NCBI RefSeq assembly: GCF_002210165.1
Contig: NZ_AQQP01000006.1
Location: 62,001 to 126,000, forward strand
Source of the DNA: Phaeobacter sp. 22II1-1F12B
GTDB lineage: Bacteria > Pseudomonadota > Alphaproteobacteria > Rhodobacterales > Rhodobacteraceae
Length of the DNA stretch: 64,000 nt
Direction of reading: 5' to 3'
Below the pieces are notes generated by a model that was not told the DNA's origin, did no database searches, and worked only from the letters and a program-made list of their open reading frames with translations. Below are positions 25,837 to 35,876 of this stretch, piece by piece. The stretch's first letter is position 1, and the number at the start of each line of letters is the position of its first letter. Position numbers and translations under genes: made by a program.

Positions 25837-26823
25837 TTATGCCGCAGCGATACCAAAGGTCTTTTCGAACTGCGCGCGCAGATGCTCACCCGCCGTCATC
25901 GCCGGGTACTTGGCATAGCCATCATGCTCAAGGATGGTCGGCGCACACTCGACCTTGTAGAAATATTCCGGATCGCAGAAAGTCGGGCAGGAATAGCGGG
26001 TCTTGTCGCTGTGGTTGTTAAGAACCCGGTGATAGGTCGCCTTGTAACGGTCATTGGTGATGACCGGCAGCATCTCTCCGAGGTTGATGATATAGGTGCC
26101 CGGGATCGGCGGCGCGGCGATCCATTCGCCATCGGCATTGCGCACTTCCAGACCGCCGATATCGTCCTGCAACAGCAGCGTCAGCAGACCCCAGTCCGTA
26201 TGCGCACCCGCGCCCAGCTGGTTGTCCGCGGCATCCGCAGGCATCGGCGGATACTTCAGGATGCGGCAATAATGCAGCGGTTCTTCCAGCGCCTGGTCAA
26301 AGTAATCCTCGGGCAGTTCCAGCGACAAGGCCACCAGCTGCGCAAGGTGACGCCCAAGATCCAGAACCTTTTCGACGTAGGCCTCGTATTGCGGGCGGAA
26401 TTCGGGAAAGGTTTCGGGCCACTGGTTCGCCCCGGTGCCCGGCACGTTCGCCTTGGTATAGCGATGCTCCGGCCCGGCCTCGACGCTCGACATGTAGCCT
26501 TCTTTCAGATCCGGCGGGGAACCCTCGTCCAGCGTCTGCGCCGCCATCGGCTCATAGCCACGGGTCGAGTGCTGGTTGACGGAATCAAGCTTCATCTTTT
26601 CTTCAATCGGAAGGTCAAAGAATTCAGCCGCCAGTTTCAGCTGGTTATCCATCACCTCCTGCGCGATGCCATGGTTCTTGATGTAAAAGAACCCGGTGTC
26701 GACACAGGCCTTGTGGATTTCCCAGGCCACTTTCTTGCGCTTTTCAATGTCGTCGGAAAAGCTGTCGGTCAGGTCGATCAGCGGAATTTCCGTCGCCGCG
26801 TGAGGGGGTTCGTAGATAATCAT
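25837..26823 (-). CDS. 2-oxoglutarate/Fe(II)-dependent oxygenase (isopenicillin-N-synthase-like)
   Basis: A 328-residue non-heme iron oxygenase with the DIOX N-terminal segment (IPLIDLTDSF, DTGFFYIKNHGI) and the double-stranded beta-helix core. The iron triad is complete: His and Asp in AGAHTDWGLLTLLLQD and His in KATYHRVLNN. The co-substrate site is RYSCPTF (R-x-S), which binds 2-oxoglutarate. It is therefore a probable hydroxylase or demethylase rather than an antibiotic cyclase. The AGAGGA site is 8 bases before the ATG. Its operon places it between import by the BMP transporter and cleavage by the hydrolase. Confidence 0.88.
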   Translation of the reverse strand: MIIYEPPHAATEIPLIDLTDSFSDDIEKRKKVAWEIHKACVDTGFFYIKNHGIAQEVMDNQLKLAAEFFDLPIEEKMKLDSVNQHSTRGYEPMAAQTLDEGSPPDLKEGYMSSVEAGPEHRYTKANVPGTGANQWPETFPEFRPQYEAYVEKVLDLGRHLAQLVALSLELPEDYFDQALEEPLHYCRILKYPPMPADAADNQLGAGAHTDWGLLTLLLQDDIGGLEVRNADGEWIAAPPIPGTYIINLGEMLPVITNDRYKATYHRVLNNHSDKTRYSCPTFCDPEYFYKVECAPTILEHDGYAKYPAMTAGEHLRAQFEKTFGIAAA

Positions 26824-26862
26824 GCGTAAAGTCCTCTTGGGTTCGTTTCAGGGTTCAGGCGC

Positions 26863-27753
26863 TCAGTCACGCTCTTCTCTTATGTGATGCTGGCCAAGGG
26901 CAGCCGGTTGCGCCCAGCGGTCCGACCCGCGCAGCGCGGCCCAGATCATGACGCCCAGCGTGGCCAGATAGGGGGTCATCTGCAGGAAATAGCGGGGCAC
27001 ATCCGCGCCGGTCGCCGCGATCCTCGGGATCAGCGCTTCGATACAGCCGAAGAGCACCGCGCCCAGTACCGCGCGCCACGGATGCCAGCGCGCAAAGATC
27101 ACCAGCGCAATCGCGATCCAGCCGCGCCCGCCAACAACCGTATCGACCCAGATGCGCGCCACGGCCACGGTCAGGTATCCGCCCGCCAGACCGATCAGCC
27201 CCGCGCCGATGACGATGGCGGCAAAACGCATCGCGGTGACGTCGATCCCCGCCGCATCCGCCGCGCCCGGGTTTTCACCAACCGCTCGCAGGGAAAGCCC
27301 AAAACGCGTTTTGTTCAGCAGCCAGAGCACCGCAAGCGTCAGCAGCGGCACGGCGAAAATCACCACGTCCTGCCCCAGAAAGACCGGCTCAAGCCCCGCT
27401 ATCGCCTTGTTATTCCAGCGTTCCGCGCTTGCGATGAAACTCACCAGCGCCTGTGCGAAGAACACCAGCGCCAGCCCGGAGATCACGTGATTGATCCGCA
27501 GTGAGGCGACCATCACCGCGAAAAGCAGCCCCAGCAGCATGCCTGCCACCACCGATCCGCCCAGCGCCAAGAGCGGTGCCGATCCATTCAGCATCGCGCC
27601 CACACCGGCCAGCGCACCGACCAGCATGAACCCTTCGGCGCCAAGGTTCAGCACCCCGGCCCGCTCGGTGATGATCAGCCCCAGCGCCGCCAGCGCGAAA
27701 GGCGCGGCAAAACCGGGGATGTTGATCAGCCAGTTCAGAAGAAAATCGCTCAT
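26863..27753 (-). CDS. ABC transporter permease 2 (BMP/nucleoside type)
   Basis: A 296-residue permease of the branched-chain/simple-sugar permease superfamily with about eight membrane segments. Its partner encoded just upstream overlaps it by 4 bases (ATGA). The motifs GLIITERAGVLNLGAEGFMLVGAL at the N-terminus and GENPGAADAAGIDVTAMRF in the coupling region are typical of purine/nucleoside (NupQ- or YufQ-like) systems. It follows the genes for the ATPase and the other permease. Because it ends 39 bases before the oxygenase start, transporter and enzymes are likely one transcript. Confidence 0.9.
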   Translation of the reverse strand: MSDFLLNWLINIPGFAAPFALAALGLIITERAGVLNLGAEGFMLVGALAGVGAMLNGSAPLLALGGSVVAGMLLGLLFAVMVASLRINHVISGLALVFFAQALVSFIASAERWNNKAIAGLEPVFLGQDVVIFAVPLLTLAVLWLLNKTRFGLSLRAVGENPGAADAAGIDVTAMRFAAIVIGAGLIGLAGGYLTVAVARIWVDTVVGGRGWIAIALVIFARWHPWRAVLGAVLFGCIEALIPRIAATGADVPRYFLQMTPYLATLGVMIWAALRGSDRWAQPAALGQHHIREERD

Positions 27754-28877
27754 GCCGCCTGCCTCCAGTGCATTCGGTAGGTCAGGAAAAATTCCGAAGC
27801 CGCGACGCAGGTGATAAAGATCGCCTGGATCAGCTGCACCAGCGCGAAAGGCACACCAAAGAACACCTGCAGGCTCTGCCCCACCAGCAAAAGCACCGCC
27901 ATGAAGAAGGCGACGATCACCACCCCCAGCGGATGATTGCGCCCCAGGAAAGCGATCAGCACGCCGGAGAACAGGTAACCGCTAAAGAAGTCCTGCGTCA
28001 TACGGAATTCGACCCCGGCGGAAATCGCGAACCCGGTCAGACCGCCGACGGCCCCCGACCCAAGGATCGCGGCCACTGTCAGACCGGCCACCGGCACGCC
28101 CACGGCCCCTGCCATCCGCGCGTTCGAACTCATCAGGTCCAGCAGGTATCCGACCCGGCTGAACGACATGATCCACCACAGGATCAGCGCCAGCCCCACC
28201 GCCAGCGGCAGCGCCCAGTTCAGGTTGAGCCAGCCCAGCATGGGCAGCCGTTCAAAGGTCTCGTATTGCTCGGTATGGGGAAAGGCGCTGACCGGGTCTT
28301 TCCACGGCCCGTACACCATATGCAGCAACAGGTTGAACGCCACGTAGTTGAGCAACAGGGTTGTGATAACCTCGTTGATGCCAAGACGTTGCTTCAGCAG
28401 ACCCGGACCCGCGATCCAGAGCATCCCGCCCAGACAGGCCGCCAGCGCCATGGTCACCACGCGCCCGTTCTCCGGCCCGATGTCATAGATCGCCACAGCC
28501 GAGGCAAAGATCGCACCAAGGATCATCTGCCCTTCCAGCCCGATGTTCCAGAAATTGGCGCGAAAGGCGATGGCCGTCGCCAGCCCTGCAATGACCAGCG
28601 GCGCCGTACGCACCAGAACTGAGCCAAGCGCACGCGGGCTCGAAAAAGCAGTCGTTGCAATCTCGCGCCCCAGATCGGACGGGGCAACGCCCGACCATGC
28701 CAGCAATGCGACCGAAAGCGCCGCCGCCACCAGGAGGCTGACGACATAAACGCCGATCCGCAGCCGCTCGGACACGCTCTGGCGCACTTCGAGCAGCGGC
28801 ACCATGCGCAGTCGCGTCGCGGGGGGCGTCACCGCCACCGTTTCATGGTTTGTATCTGTCAACTCTGTACTACTCAT
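27750..28877 (-). CDS. ABC transporter permease 1 (BMP/nucleoside type)
   Basis: A 375-residue permease with a cytoplasmic N-terminal stretch of about 45 residues, then 8-9 membrane segments. Family blocks include ANFWNIGLEGQMILGAI, LGINEVITTLLLNYVAFNLL and the coupling region MSSNARMAGAVGVPVAG. The start at 28877 (MSSTELTDTN) overlaps the ATPase stop by 8 bases (ATGAGTAG). The partner permease overlaps at the other end, so the operon is tightly coupled. Confidence 0.9.
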   Translation of the reverse strand: MSSTELTDTNHETVAVTPPATRLRMVPLLEVRQSVSERLRIGVYVVSLLVAAALSVALLAWSGVAPSDLGREIATTAFSSPRALGSVLVRTAPLVIAGLATAIAFRANFWNIGLEGQMILGAIFASAVAIYDIGPENGRVVTMALAACLGGMLWIAGPGLLKQRLGINEVITTLLLNYVAFNLLLHMVYGPWKDPVSAFPHTEQYETFERLPMLGWLNLNWALPLAVGLALILWWIMSFSRVGYLLDLMSSNARMAGAVGVPVAGLTVAAILGSGAVGGLTGFAISAGVEFRMTQDFFSGYLFSGVLIAFLGRNHPLGVVIVAFFMAVLLLVGQSLQVFFGVPFALVQLIQAIFITCVAASEFFLTYRMHWRQAA

Positions 28878-30360
28878 GTGAAACCATCGCCGCACCGATG
28901 TCGCCGCGTTCGGCCGGTGCCTTGAATTCGCGTGTCAGACGGCCGCTGTTCAGCACGCCGATCCGGTCGGAAAGCAGCATGATCTCGTCCAGATCGTCGC
29001 TGATCAGGATGACCGCCGCGCCCCTGTCCCGGGCGGCGCGCAGCCTCTCATGCACTGCCGCACCGGCACGCACATCAAGACCACGCGACGGGCTATGGGC
29101 CAGCACGACACGCGGCGCGCCTTCAAATTCCCGAGCGATAACAAGCTTTTGCGCATTGCCGCCCGACAAGAGCCCGGCCCGTTGGCCAAGGCTGCGCACG
29201 CCCTGCACGTCATAGGCGGCAACCGCCTCACGCGCGGCGGCCTGCGCGAGGCCGCGCTTGAAAAAGCCCCAGCCGCCGTAGGCCCCGGCCATCGCGCCAT
29301 TGACCGCGTAATTGTCGGTCACGCTGATCCGCCCGGCCAGCCCGTGGCTGTAGCGATCCACCGGAATACAACCCAGCCCGTGCCGCCGCCGATAGCCCGG
29401 CCCGCGCTTGGAGACATCGCCAAGACCGTTCATTCCGATCCGCCCCGAAGACGGAAAGGACAGGCCCATGATCGCAGCCGAGAGTTCGTTCTGCCCGTTG
29501 CCCGACACGCCCGCGACGCCGTAAATTTCTCCGCGACGCACGCGAAAGCTTACGTCCACCAGCCCCTTGCGCCCAGCTTCACCGCCTAGCGTCACGTTCT
29601 CAAGCTCGACCTCGATTGGCCCGACCGCTTTGGAAAGCTGAGGTTTTTCAATAATCTGCTCGCCCACGATCAAGGTCGTCAGGCTCGCCGGGTCCATGCC
29701 TTCGGGCGTGGTTTCCGAAATCTTGCGCCCGCCCCGCATCACCGTGATCCGGTCGGAATGGTGCAGCGCCTCGTGCAGCTTGTGGGTGACAAGGATCACC
29801 GCGCTGCCCGCCTCGGCCAGCTTTCGCACCAGCCCCATGAGCATCCGCCCCTCTTCGGGGCTGAGCACGGCGGTGGGTTCATCCAGAATGATAATCCGCG
29901 CGCCCGCCACGAGCACTTTCAAAATCTCGATCCGCTGCTGTTCAGCCACGCCCAGCGTTCCGGCCTTGTCCGAGAGCGAAATCTCGAACCCCATCTGCCG
30001 CGCCAGATCCTGCGCCTTTCCGGCCACTTCGGCGGGGCTGCGGCCCGGGTTGAACAGCATGATATTCTCAAGAACGGAAAAGGCAGGCACCAGCTTGAAA
30101 TGCTGGTGCACCATGCCGATGCCCCGTGCCGCCGCGTCGCGCGCGCCTGAAATCCGCACGGTTTTCCCGTCAATGGCCACATGGCCTTCGTCCGGCGCGT
30201 ACAATCCGCAGGCAATATTCATCAGCGTCGATTTCCCGGCGCCGTTTTCACCCAGCAACGCGTGCACCTCACCGGCCCGCGCCACGAAATCGACGGTATC
30301 GAGGGCCCGAAAGCCCCCGAAACTCTTGGACACTGACGAAAGAGTCAGAGTGTCAGTCAT
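28870..30360 (-). CDS. ABC transporter ATP-binding protein with two ABC domains (BMP/nucleoside type)
   Basis: A 496-residue protein made of two fused nucleotide-binding domains, as in ribose and nucleoside importers. Domain 1 has Walker A GENGAGKST (about residue 38) and Walker B IIILDEPTAVLSPEE. In domain 2 the Walker A equivalent is GVSGNGQNEL, degenerate as usual in this group, and the signature is LSGGNAQKLVIAREF. Walker B in domain 2 reads VVLAHSPSRGLDV, without the usual acidic residue pair. The second site is therefore probably ATP-binding but inactive. I chose 30360 because GGGG is correctly spaced from this second ATG. Confidence 0.92.
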   Translation of the reverse strand: MTDTLTLSSVSKSFGGFRALDTVDFVARAGEVHALLGENGAGKSTLMNIACGLYAPDEGHVAIDGKTVRISGARDAAARGIGMVHQHFKLVPAFSVLENIMLFNPGRSPAEVAGKAQDLARQMGFEISLSDKAGTLGVAEQQRIEILKVLVAGARIIILDEPTAVLSPEEGRMLMGLVRKLAEAGSAVILVTHKLHEALHHSDRITVMRGGRKISETTPEGMDPASLTTLIVGEQIIEKPQLSKAVGPIEVELENVTLGGEAGRKGLVDVSFRVRRGEIYGVAGVSGNGQNELSAAIMGLSFPSSGRIGMNGLGDVSKRGPGYRRRHGLGCIPVDRYSHGLAGRISVTDNYAVNGAMAGAYGGWGFFKRGLAQAAAREAVAAYDVQGVRSLGQRAGLLSGGNAQKLVIAREFEGAPRVVLAHSPSRGLDVRAGAAVHERLRAARDRGAAVILISDDLDEIMLLSDRIGVLNSGRLTREFKAPAERGDIGAAMVSHE

Positions 30361-30372
30361 CTTCATCCCCGG

Positions 30373-31455
30373 TTACTGGCCCGAAACGCCGTCAACGAAC
30401 CAGTCCATGCCCCAGAGATCGCCGTCGCCAAGAACTTCGCCTTCGGCCACGCGCTCGGTGCCATCGCGGTCGCTCAGCGGCCCCGCAAAGACATGCTTGC
30501 CGTTGATGATCGCATCACGCTCGGCCATGACCTGCGCTTTCAGCTCTTCGGAAACCGCCGGGCCACAGCAGGCGATATCGGTGCCGCCCTCGGCAATCGA
30601 CAGGAAGGCGCCATAGGGGGCCGGTTCGAACTCACCCGCCGCGATCTTTTCGATCTCGGGCTTGAGGAACTTGTCCCATGTCCAGATCGACGAACACTGC
30701 GTCGCTTCGGAGAACTCCGACAGGTCGCGGTGGTGGCCGGTCCCATAGATGCCTTTTTCAGCAGCAACGATCTGCACGGTCGGCGTGTCGACGTGCTGAC
30801 CGATCACATCGATCCCCTGCTCGATCAGCGCCTCGGCTGCTGCGCGCTCCTTGACCGGGTCCGCCCATGCGCCGGTGAAGACCACCGTCAGTTCCGCATC
30901 CGGGTTCACCTGCCGCGCGCCCATCAGATAGGCGTTCACCGTCCAGTTCACGAGGCCAAAGGGGTTTGCCGCGACAAAGCCCAGCTTGTTGGATTCGGTC
31001 AGACCGCCGGCGACCATCCCGCAAAGATACTGGCTCTCATAGGTGCGGCCATAGACGCTCTTGAGGTTGTCGCCGTTCGTCGTGCCCGCCGGGTTGATAA
31101 AGACAACATCCGGATATTGCTCGGAAAGTTCCTTGAACGTGTCCGAATAGCCAAAGGCCGAGCCAAGGATGATATTGGCGCCGCGTTCGATGAACAGTTC
31201 GGCCGCCGGACGGATCGCCGTTGCGGATTCGGGGACCTCCTCGGCCATCGGAATGCGCAGATCCAGCTCTTCTTCAAGCGTGCCACGCGCCTCGTCGATG
31301 GATTGCGACCAGCCGCCATCATCGGACTGGCCAAAAAGGATGACGGCCGGGCTGGGGTTTCCCACGGCGGCAAATTCTGCCTGAGCGGTAACGCCTTGAG
31401 CAGCCAGAATGGCGCTTGCCGCCATCAGCCGGAAAAAGGTGCGAAAGGTAGTCAT
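30373..31455 (-). CDS. BMP-family ABC substrate-binding protein
   Basis: A 360-residue periplasmic binding protein of the basic-membrane-protein (PnrA-like) family, whose characterised members bind purine nucleosides or related compounds. The signal peptide MTTFRTFFRLMAASAILAAQGVTAQA is cleaved at about residue 26. Family marks are VILFGQSDDGGWSQSIDEARG, ANIILGSAFGYSDTFKEL, VYGRTYESQYLCGMVAGGL and TGAWADPVKERAAAEALIEQG. The start at 31455 follows AGGGAA. Cysteines at the C-terminal part (TDIACCGPAV) are unusual. It is first in the transport operon and defines substrate choice. Confidence 0.9.
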   Translation of the reverse strand: MTTFRTFFRLMAASAILAAQGVTAQAEFAAVGNPSPAVILFGQSDDGGWSQSIDEARGTLEEELDLRIPMAEEVPESATAIRPAAELFIERGANIILGSAFGYSDTFKELSEQYPDVVFINPAGTTNGDNLKSVYGRTYESQYLCGMVAGGLTESNKLGFVAANPFGLVNWTVNAYLMGARQVNPDAELTVVFTGAWADPVKERAAAEALIEQGIDVIGQHVDTPTVQIVAAEKGIYGTGHHRDLSEFSEATQCSSIWTWDKFLKPEIEKIAAGEFEPAPYGAFLSIAEGGTDIACCGPAVSEELKAQVMAERDAIINGKHVFAGPLSDRDGTERVAEGEVLGDGDLWGMDWFVDGVSGQ

Positions 31456-31637
31456 ATCGGTTCCCTGCATTGCTTATGGTGCGCGGCTTCGTTCACGCAC
31501 GACGTGTTTCACCGAGTTTCAAACGCGGATCGGAATATTGGCTTGCACCCGGAAAATAGCCGGTACAAAAGTCACGCTGTCCCCTGCCGGGGCGCCGCGT
31601 CAAAGCAAACACAGCCCGGTTTGCCGTTAGATCGCAA

Positions 31638-31679
31638 AAATTTTTCCAATTGGACAAAATTTAATCGGAACATTGTTCC
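31638..31679. promoter_or_regulatory. Two adjacent palindromes in the BMP operon promoter region
   Basis: A 25-base near-palindrome, AAATTTTTCC-AATTGGACAAAATTT (31638-31662, one mismatched pair), is followed by GGAACATTGTTCC (31667-31679), a perfect 6-bp inverted repeat with a one-base centre. Both lie in the most AT-rich stretch upstream of the BMP operon, about 185-225 bases before the first start codon. The CCAATTGG core is the shape bound by several TetR, GntR and LacI-type repressors; no regulator gene adjoins. Confidence 0.55.
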
Positions 31680-31722
31680 TCAAGGGCGCGTTTCTTACGG
31701 TTTTTCACCCGAGGACACGAAA

Positions 31723-31749
31723 AATGGCGCGAGTGATTCTCGCGCCATT
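31723..31749 (-). terminator. Intrinsic terminator of the hutIHGU operon
   Basis: A perfect 11-bp stem AATGGCGCGAG/CTCGCGCCATT with a 5-base loop (TGATT) lies about 150 bases after hutU. On the minus strand it is followed by a T-run. This is the best intrinsic terminator in the window. Confidence 0.85.
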
Positions 31750-31900
31750 CGATCATATCCAGCCTGTTCAGCTCTTCACGCCGCGAAATTGACGCCAATT
31801 GACGTCAGCAGTGCAATCTTGCCCAGAACGGCAGAAAAGGCTCCGCCGCCGCGGAATGTGACGCCAACCAGCGCCAACTTCCACCTGCGTCAGGCACCAA

Positions 31901-33583
31901 TCAACCGAGGATACCCGGCAGGTTCAGCCCCTGCTCGCGCGCGCAATCAAGCGCGATGTCATATCCCGCATCCGCATGGCGCATCACACCCGTCGCCGGG
32001 TCGTTCCATAGCACGCGTTCAAGGCGTTTATCGGCCTCTTCCGTTCCGTCGCAGCAGATCACCATGCCGGAATGCTGGCTGAACCCCATGCCAACACCGC
32101 CACCGTGATGCAGCGATACCCATGTTGCCCCGCTTGCCGTGTTCAGTAGCGCATTCAGCAGCGGCCAGTCCGACACCGCATCGGATCCGTCCTTCATCGC
32201 TTCGGTTTCGCGGTTGGGCGACGCGACCGACCCACTGTCAAGGTGATCGCGCCCGATCACCACCGGCGCTTTCAGCTCGCCATTGCGGACCATTTCGTTA
32301 AAGGCCAGCCCCAACCGGTGCCGCTGCCCCAGCCCGACCCAGCAGATCCGCGCGGGCAGCCCCTGGAACGCGATCCGTTCGCGCGCCATGTCGAGCCACT
32401 GGTGCAGATGCTCGTCATCGGGGATCAGCTCTTTGACCTTCTGGTCCGTCTTGTAAATGTCCTCCGGATCGCCCGAGAGCGCACACCAGCGGAACGGCCC
32501 GACACCCCGGCAGAACAGCGGCCGGATATAGGCAGGCACGAAACCCGGAAAGGCAAAGGCATTGTCCAGCCCTTCATCCAAAGCCACCTGCCTGATATTA
32601 TTACCATAATCCAGCGTCGGCACGCCTGCGTTCCAGAAATCGACCATCGCGGCCACGTGGGTTTTCATGCTCGCCCGCGCGGCCTTTTCCACCGCTTTCG
32701 GATCGCTTTCGCGCTTTTCGCGCCATTCGGCCATGCCCCAACCCTGCGGCAGATACCCGTTCAGCGGATCATGCGCGCTGGTCTGATCGGTCACCATATC
32801 CGGGCGGATGCCGCCCTCGTTCATGCGCCGGACCAGTTCGGGGAACACATCCGCCGCATTGCCCAGAAGTCCGACGGATTTCGCCTCGCCCGCCTTGGTC
32901 CAGCGCTCGATCATCTCCAGCGCCTCGTCCAGCGTTTCCGCCTTTTCGTCGAGGTATTTCGTGCGCAGCCGGAAATCGATGCTGTCGGGATTGCATTCCA
33001 CTGCCAGACAGCAGGCCCCGGCAAAAACAGCGGCCAGCGGCTGCGCGCCGCCCATGCCACCAAGACCGCCCGTCAGTATCCATTTCCCCTTGAGATCGCC
33101 GCCATAATGCTGCCGCCCGGCCTCGGCGAAAGTCTCATAGGTTCCCTGCACAATCCCTTGCGTGCCAATATAAATCCATGACCCGGCGGTCATCTGGCCG
33201 TACATGGCCAGCCCCTTTTTATCGAGCTCGTTAAAGTGATCCCAATTCGCCCAATGCGGCACGAGGTTCGAATTCGCGATCAATACGCGGGGCGCGTTCT
33301 CATGGGTCTTGAACACGCCCACAGGCTTGCCCGACTGCACCAACAGGGTCTCGTCTTCCTCAAGCTCTTTCAGCGCGGCGACGATGCGATCAAAATCTTC
33401 CCACGTCCGCGCGGCACGACCGATTCCGCCGTAAACCACCAGTTCATGCGGGTTTTCCGCCACATCGGGATGCAGGTTGTTCATCAGCATCCGCATCGGC
33501 GCCTCGGTCAGCCAGCTTTTGGCCGTGATCTCGGGCCCGGTGGGCGGGAAAATATCGCGGATATTATGGCGCGGATTGGTCAT
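31901..33583 (-). CDS. hutU: Urocanate hydratase
   Basis: A 560-residue NAD+-dependent enzyme, second in histidine breakdown, converting urocanate to imidazolonepropionate. Family marks: [23 protein letters not shown] near the N-terminus, [15 protein letters not shown] as the NAD-binding glycine loop, [16 protein letters not shown] in mid-protein, and the C-terminal [17 protein letters not shown]. The length is normal. CCGGAGA precedes the start and the ATG overlaps the hutG stop by 4 bases. It is last of the hutI, hutH, hutG, hutU operon. Confidence 0.98.
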   Translation of the reverse strand: MTNPRHNIRDIFPPTGPEITAKSWLTEAPMRMLMNNLHPDVAENPHELVVYGGIGRAARTWEDFDRIVAALKELEEDETLLVQSGKPVGVFKTHENAPRVLIANSNLVPHWANWDHFNELDKKGLAMYGQMTAGSWIYIGTQGIVQGTYETFAEAGRQHYGGDLKGKWILTGGLGGMGGAQPLAAVFAGACCLAVECNPDSIDFRLRTKYLDEKAETLDEALEMIERWTKAGEAKSVGLLGNAADVFPELVRRMNEGGIRPDMVTDQTSAHDPLNGYLPQGWGMAEWREKRESDPKAVEKAARASMKTHVAAMVDFWNAGVPTLDYGNNIRQVALDEGLDNAFAFPGFVPAYIRPLFCRGVGPFRWCALSGDPEDIYKTDQKVKELIPDDEHLHQWLDMARERIAFQGLPARICWVGLGQRHRLGLAFNEMVRNGELKAPVVIGRDHLDSGSVASPNRETEAMKDGSDAVSDWPLLNALLNTASGATWVSLHHGGGVGMGFSQHSGMVICCDGTEEADKRLERVLWNDPATGVMRHADAGYDIALDCAREQGLNLPGILG

Positions 33584-34374
33584 GTCAGGTCTCCGGATAG
33601 GGCGAGAGTTTGCAAGGATTGAAGGATTTCCGAAAGCACGGAACGGGTTGGGCCGGCTTTCTCAGGCAGATAGGTCCAGGGCGCGGATTCCGTCATATAG
33701 GTCGATTGCGCCAGCTCCATCTGGATCGCGTGAAAATCCTCGAAAGGTCTTCCATAGTGGCGGGTTGTCCAGCCTCCCTTAAACCTTCCGTTAAGGACGG
33801 ACGTGTAACCCTGAGTTGTTCCGCAGATCTTATCCACGGAGTTTTCCACAAGCGGATCGCAGCTTTGGCCTGTATTGGTTCCAATGTTGAGATCCGGCAA
33901 TTTGCCGTCGAACAAATAGGGAATCCATGACCTGATCGAGTGGCAATCGTACAAGATTGCGACGCCGTGAATATCCTTCACGCGCTGTAATTCAGCGGAC
34001 AGGGCATCATGATACGGCGCGTGATAGCGCTCTCTCCGGCGTTCGATCTCATCCGGATCCGGCTCTTCGCCTTTCCGATATATTGGATTGCCGTCGAAAT
34101 CCGTCACCGGGCAAAGACCCGTGGTATTCTGCCCCGGATACAGGCTTGAACCGTCAGGTCCTCTATTAACATCAATGGCATAGCGGTGGATCGGCGTGCG
34201 CACCGTCGTCACACCGTCAAGCAGCCCGTCATACAGGCGATGAATGTGCCAGTCCGTGTCCGCAATCGCCAGCCCGCGCTCGTTCAGCCGCGCGGCGATC
34301 TCATCGGGCAGATCGGTCCCCGTATGCGGCAGTCCCAGAACGATCGGCCCCTCTCCACGTTGAACTTCGATCAT
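33580..34374 (-). CDS. hutG: N-formylglutamate deformylase
   Basis: A 264-residue zinc-dependent hydrolase that releases formate and glutamate from N-formylglutamate, the last step of the five-step Hut pathway. The N-terminal [11 protein letters not shown] and the [13 protein letters not shown] block provide the metal ligands of this family. [21 protein letters not shown] is another conserved stretch. Its presence together with hutF fits the formylglutamate route. It overlaps hutH and hutU by 4 bases each. Confidence 0.95.
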   Translation of the reverse strand: MIEVQRGEGPIVLGLPHTGTDLPDEIAARLNERGLAIADTDWHIHRLYDGLLDGVTTVRTPIHRYAIDVNRGPDGSSLYPGQNTTGLCPVTDFDGNPIYRKGEEPDPDEIERRRERYHAPYHDALSAELQRVKDIHGVAILYDCHSIRSWIPYLFDGKLPDLNIGTNTGQSCDPLVENSVDKICGTTQGYTSVLNGRFKGGWTTRHYGRPFEDFHAIQMELAQSTYMTESAPWTYLPEKAGPTRSVLSEILQSLQTLALSGDLT

Positions 34375-35876
34375 GCGACCACCTCCGGGAATGCGCCCTC
34401 GCGGACCAAAGAAGACGCGATTTCAATGTCCGGCGCGAGGAATCTATCATCAACCAAAGGTTGAATATCCTGTCTTAACCTTTTGATAACCTTGCCGAGC
34501 GACACCGAGGTTTTCAACGGTGCCCGCGCCTCGACCCCCTGCGCCGCGCAAAGCGCCTCGATCCCCAGAATGACGTTCAGGTTCTCGATCATCCGCATCA
34601 GGCGGAACGCCCCATGCGCCGCCATGCTCACGTGATCTTCCTGGTTGGCCGAGGTCGGCGTGCTGTCGGTCACACATGGGTTGGCCAGATGCTTGTTCTC
34701 GCTCATCAGCGCCGCCGTGGTCACTTCGGCGATCATAAAGCCGGAATTCAGCCCCGGATCGGGCGTCAGAAATGGCGGAAGATCATGGCTCAGCGTCGGA
34801 TCGACCATCAACGCGACGCGACGCTGGCCGATGGCACCGATCTCGGCCAGCGCCAGCGCGATGTCGTCAGCGGCAAAGCCCACCGGTTCCGCGTGGAAAT
34901 TCCCGCCCGATACGATCTGCCCGGTTTCAACCAGCACAAGCGGGTTGTCCGTCACAGCATTCGCTTCGATTTCAAGGGTTTGCCCCGCGCGTCGGATCAC
35001 GTCCCACGCCGCGCCGACCACCTGCGGCTGGCACCGGATGCAATACGGGTCCTGCACCCGCGTGTCATTATCACGATGACTTTCGCGTATTTCCGAGCCC
35101 GCCATCAGCGCCCGCATCCGCGCCGCCACGTCGATCTGGCCCTTGTGGCCGCGCAGGGCGTGAATTTCCGGCGTCAGCGGCGCGGTAGAGCCCATGATCG
35201 CATCGGTCGACAGCGAGGCGATGATGATCGAATTTTGCACCGCCCGCTCGGCCTCGAAATACCCGGCAAGCGCGCAAGCCGTGGAAAACTGCGTGCCGTT
35301 GATCAGCGCGAGCCCCTCTTTCGCGCCCAAAACAACCGGTGTCAGCCCGGCCTTTTCAAGCGCCACGCCACCGGCCAGACGTTCCCCATTGTAAAACGCC
35401 TCGCCCGCCCCGATCAGAACCGCCGTCATATGGGCCAGCGGCGCCAGATCGCCCGAGGCCCCGACCGATCCCTGATGCGGCACAACAGGAGTCACACCTG
35501 CCTCGAGCATATCCTCGATCAGTGCGCAGATGTCCCAGCGCACGCCCGAGGCCCCACGCCCCAGCGACATCAGCTTCAGCACCATCATCAGCCGCGTCAG
35601 CCGTTCCGACAGCGGCGCGCCAACCCCGCAGCAATGGGACAGGATCAGGTTTTCCTGAAGCTTTGCCGTATCTTGCGGGGCGATCTTGCGGCTGGCGAGC
35701 TTGCCGAACCCGGTGTTCACCCCGTAGACCGGCGCGCTTGCCGCTGCCGCCTTGGCCACCAGTTCCGCTGCCGCCTCGACCTTGGGTCGCGCCTCATCCG
35801 CTAGGCGCACGGGCGTTTCATTGCGATAGATACGCTCAAGATCCGACAGGGAAACCTGCCCCGGTGTCACGATCAT
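34371..35876 (-). CDS. hutH: Histidine ammonia-lyase
   Basis: A 501-residue lyase that deaminates histidine to trans-urocanate. The self-made MIO electrophile arises from Ala-Ser-Gly in [15 protein letters not shown] (about residues 142-144). VYGVNTGFG, with the catalytic Tyr, is at about 50-58, and [19 protein letters not shown] is conserved near the C-terminus. The length is normal. It is translationally coupled to hutI and hutG by 4-base overlaps. Confidence 0.98.
   Translation of the reverse strand: MIVTPGQVSLSDLERIYRNETPVRLADEARPKVEAAAELVAKAAAASAPVYGVNTGFGKLASRKIAPQDTAKLQENLILSHCCGVGAPLSERLTRLMMVLKLMSLGRGASGVRWDICALIEDMLEAGVTPVVPHQGSVGASGDLAPLAHMTAVLIGAGEAFYNGERLAGGVALEKAGLTPVVLGAKEGLALINGTQFSTACALAGYFEAERAVQNSIIIASLSTDAIMGSTAPLTPEIHALRGHKGQIDVAARMRALMAGSEIRESHRDNDTRVQDPYCIRCQPQVVGAAWDVIRRAGQTLEIEANAVTDNPLVLVETGQIVSGGNFHAEPVGFAADDIALALAEIGAIGQRRVALMVDPTLSHDLPPFLTPDPGLNSGFMIAEVTTAALMSENKHLANPCVTDSTPTSANQEDHVSMAAHGAFRLMRMIENLNVILGIEALCAAQGVEARAPLKTSVSLGKVIKRLRQDIQPLVDDRFLAPDIEIASSLVREGAFPEVVA

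Larger units (their letters stand above)
31456..31900. other. 445-bp intergenic region: BMP promoter and hut terminator
   Basis: The gap between the BMP binding-protein start and the hutU stop, both minus strand. It carries a terminator for the hut operon (31723-31749) and an AT-rich patch with two palindromes (31638-31662 and 31667-31679), listed separately. Short open frames here have no ribosome site or family match. I see no RNA gene. Confidence 0.6.
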
